Shown here piece after piece: positions 6,176-7,466 of a stretch of DNA of 7,466 bases (its first letter is position 1; the number at the start of each line of letters is the position of its first letter). This DNA comes from Clostridia bacterium. GTDB taxonomy: Bacteria > Bacillota_A > Clostridia > Oscillospirales > CAG-272. The DNA is taken from positions 1 to 7,466 of the forward strand of contig JAFTKI010000086.1 in assembly GCA_017453335.1 (NCBI GenBank), in the 5' to 3' direction. The notes under the pieces are model-generated. The model searched no databases. It had not been told where the DNA came from and saw only the letters and a program-made list of their open reading frames with translations. The position numbers and the translations under genes are program-made.

Positions 6176-7255
6176 TCAGAATAAATCGATCAGCTCGCGG
6201 GGGCTGTTCGTAAAATCATAAAAGCTTCCGTCGGGACGAATACAAGCCATATCCTCAATACGGCAGCCGTATTTTCCCTCGATATAAATTCCGGGCTCAA
6301 AGGTCACAACGTGACCGCGCGAAAGACAGCTCTTCTCATCCGCTCCCGTGGAAAGCCGCGGATTTTCGTGTACCACCATGCCAACGCCGTGTCCCAAGGA
6401 ATGTCCGAAGCACCCCTTGTAGCCCGCACCGTTGATGATGTCCCGCGCGATCTTGTCCAAAGCACGACAGCCAAACCCTTCGCAAGCCGCCTCCAGCGCC
6501 GCCTTTTGCGCACTCAACACCGTTTCGTACAGCCGCTTCATCTCGCTATCAGCCCGTCCCAAAACCACCGTTCGCGTCATGTCGGAGCAGTATCCGTCCA
6601 CCTGCGCACCGAAATCCATGGTCAAAAAGCCCTTTTCCAGCTTTTGCCTGCGCGGTACACCGTGTGGCAAAGCGGATGCCGCGCCCGATACCGCAATGGT
6701 CTGAAAGGCTACCTGCTCGGCTCCCATGCGCCGCATGAAAAATTCCAGCTCCAACGCCACGTCCGCCTCGGTCATCTCGGGCGTGATGAACTCCAGAATG
6801 TGCGCAAACGCCGCATCGGTGATCGCCTGCGCACGCGCGATCGTCGCCAGCTCCTCCTCGTCCTTGTAGGCTCTCAGCTCCTCCAAGACCGCAGAAGCAC
6901 CGCTGACCAACTCGTAATCGCATAATATGTCAACGTACCGCGCGTGTCCCGCATACGTCAATGCCTTTTCCTCGAATAACACACGCTTGCAACCGTTGTC
7001 ACCAAGCAGCTCCGCAACCGATAGCAACTGCCCCTTGTCGGGAACAACGATCCCAAAGCCCGCTCTCACCTGCGCCCGTGCCGCCTCGGCATACCGAAAA
7101 TCGGTGACTACATACGCCTCTTTTTTCGTAACGATAACCAAGCCGTCGCTGAAATCAAACCCTGTTAAGTACCTCTGATTGATCGCGTCCGATACGATCG
7201 CACCGTCCGCACCCCGCGCAATGATCGCTTCCCGAAACTTGCTCAACTGCGACAT
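6176..7255 (-). CDS. M24 family aminopeptidase P-like (Xaa-Pro) peptidase
   Basis: This 359-residue cytosolic metallopeptidase has the creatinase-like N-terminal domain (about 1-125) and a pita-bread M24 catalytic domain (about 135-355). The five metal ligands are all present: Asp214 (MDFG), Asp225 (SDMTRT), His289 (GHSLGHGVG), Glu320 (TFEPG) and Glu334 (RIED); His198 (LPHG) and His296 (VHE) fit the substrate-side histidines. The family removes N-terminal residues ahead of proline. I chose the start at 7255, not the longer frame to 7375, because AAGGAGG lies nine bases upstream, a good promoter lies at 7290-7318, and the extra 40 codons would run through the promoter and the H2 repeat. It is the first gene of the operon with plsY and the methyltransferase. 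Confidence 0.92.
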   Translation of the reverse strand: MSQLSKFREAIIARGADGAIVSDAINQRYLTGFDFSDGLVIVTKKEAYVVTDFRYAEAARAQVRAGFGIVVPDKGQLLSVAELLGDNGCKRVLFEEKALTYAGHARYVDILCDYELVSGASAVLEELRAYKDEEELATIARAQAITDAAFAHILEFITPEMTEADVALELEFFMRRMGAEQVAFQTIAVSGAASALPHGVPRRQKLEKGFLTMDFGAQVDGYCSDMTRTVVLGRADSEMKRLYETVLSAQKAALEAACEGFGCRALDKIARDIINGAGYKGCFGHSLGHGVGMVVHENPRLSTGADEKSCLSRGHVVTFEPGIYIEGKYGCRIEDMACIRPDGSFYDFTNSPRELIDLF

Positions 7256-7289
7256 CCCTCGCGCCCTCCTTGCATACCTATTCCATTTT

Positions 7290-7318
7290 ATTATATCATA
7301 TTCTTTCTCAAATGTACA
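7290..7318 (-). promoter_or_regulatory. Extended -10 promoter of the peptidase-plsY-methyltransferase operon
   Basis: On the minus strand TGTACA (7313-7318) is a fair -35, followed by a 17-base spacer and a perfect TATAAT (7290-7295) preceded by TGA, giving the extended TGnTATAAT. Transcription would begin near 7280-7284, leaving a leader of about 25-30 bases that contains the AAGGAGG site of the peptidase. This placement also argues that the H2 and H1 repeats at 7336-7450 are outside the transcript. Confidence 0.75.
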
Positions 7319-7335
7319 GGGGGGACGCGATTTTT

Positions 7336-7450
7336 GTGGGAAAACTTTTGAAAAAGTTTTCCCACACCCTTTCAAAACTTTTACCGCTTTGAACCGCCGC
7401 TGTGAAATGAGTTGCTAAACACGACTCATTTCACAGCGGCGGTTTGATCA
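7336..7450 (-). repeat. Composite H1-H2 hairpin element, right copy (inverted)
   Basis: This is the mirror image of 121-249. H2 comes first on the plus strand: 7336-7349 pairs with 7352-7365 (14 bp, GA loop), followed by the complement of the lead (CACCCTTTCAAAACTTTTACCGC, split here across 7364-7387). H1 follows: 7392-7412 pairs perfectly with 7424-7444 (21 bp) around a loop TGCTAAACACG, then TGATCA at 7445-7450. The loop and TGATCA border match the left copy; the upper stem is different in sequence but still fully paired. It lies upstream of the promoter at 7290-7318 and overlaps no credible gene. Confidence 0.8.
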
Positions 7451-7466
7451 ATTTTATCTTCTTAAA

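Noticed and set aside
6311..6925. 204-codon plus-strand frame opposite the peptidase
   Set aside because: Antisense shadow of the M24 peptidase, which has all metal ligands; no ribosome binding site or recognisable product.
7256..7375. 40-codon N-terminal extension of the peptidase
   Set aside because: It would cross a good promoter and the H2 hairpin, while a strong AAGGAGG lies ahead of the internal ATG at 7255.
1..7466. CRISPR array, tRNA or rRNA genes
   Set aside because: The repeats are inverted hairpins scattered between genes, not regularly spaced direct repeats, and no cloverleaf or rRNA-like segment is apparent.

Overview
The window looks like a chromosomal segment from an uncultured Gram-positive, clostridia-type Firmicute, probably a gut-associated Oscillospirales-like lineage. 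This placement is inference. It rests on moderate-to-high coding GC, strong AAGGAG-type ribosome binding sites ahead of every gene, a PlsY-type acyltransferase, and intergenic hairpin repeats of a style common in such genomes. No rRNA or other taxonomic marker is present.

All six credible genes lie on the minus strand, in three transcription groups. (1) Bases 261-1566: a small unrecognised protein followed by a membrane-anchored alpha/beta hydrolase. (2) Bases 2238-3905: a single DUF4091/GH123-like glycoside hydrolase with an intact Asp-Glu dyad and no signal peptide. (3) Bases 4219-7255: a compact operon of M24 aminopeptidase (Xaa-Pro type), then PlsY glycerol-3-phosphate acyltransferase, then a Methyltransf_32-type SAM-dependent methyltransferase whose start overlaps the plsY stop. 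A good extended -10 promoter precedes the peptidase. The genes look like ordinary housekeeping or metabolic functions; I see no defence system, CRISPR array, transposase, tRNA or rRNA.

The unusual part is the intergenic DNA. Every gap between operons is filled with structured repeats from five families: R1 (about 75 bp, two inverted copies at 15-90 and 1673-1748); H1 (a 20-21 bp stem hairpin with a conserved apical sequence but a different, fully compensated stem in its two copies, 121-180 and 7392-7450); H2 (a long hairpin preceded by a conserved G-rich lead, four copies at 187-249, 1581-1640, 2161-2220 and 7336-7390); a 271-bp element with 34-bp terminal inverted repeats (1813-2083); and a 140-bp element with 31-bp terminal inverted repeats (4002-4141). 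H1 and H2 are adjacent in both end copies, so they form a composite H1-H2 element that bounds the window in mirror image. R1 and H2 also flank the hydrolase gene pair in mirror image, giving a cassette-like layout. These repeats show sequence conservation in loops and leads with compensatory change in stems, which suggests selection on a folded RNA or DNA form, or spread by an enzyme acting in trans.
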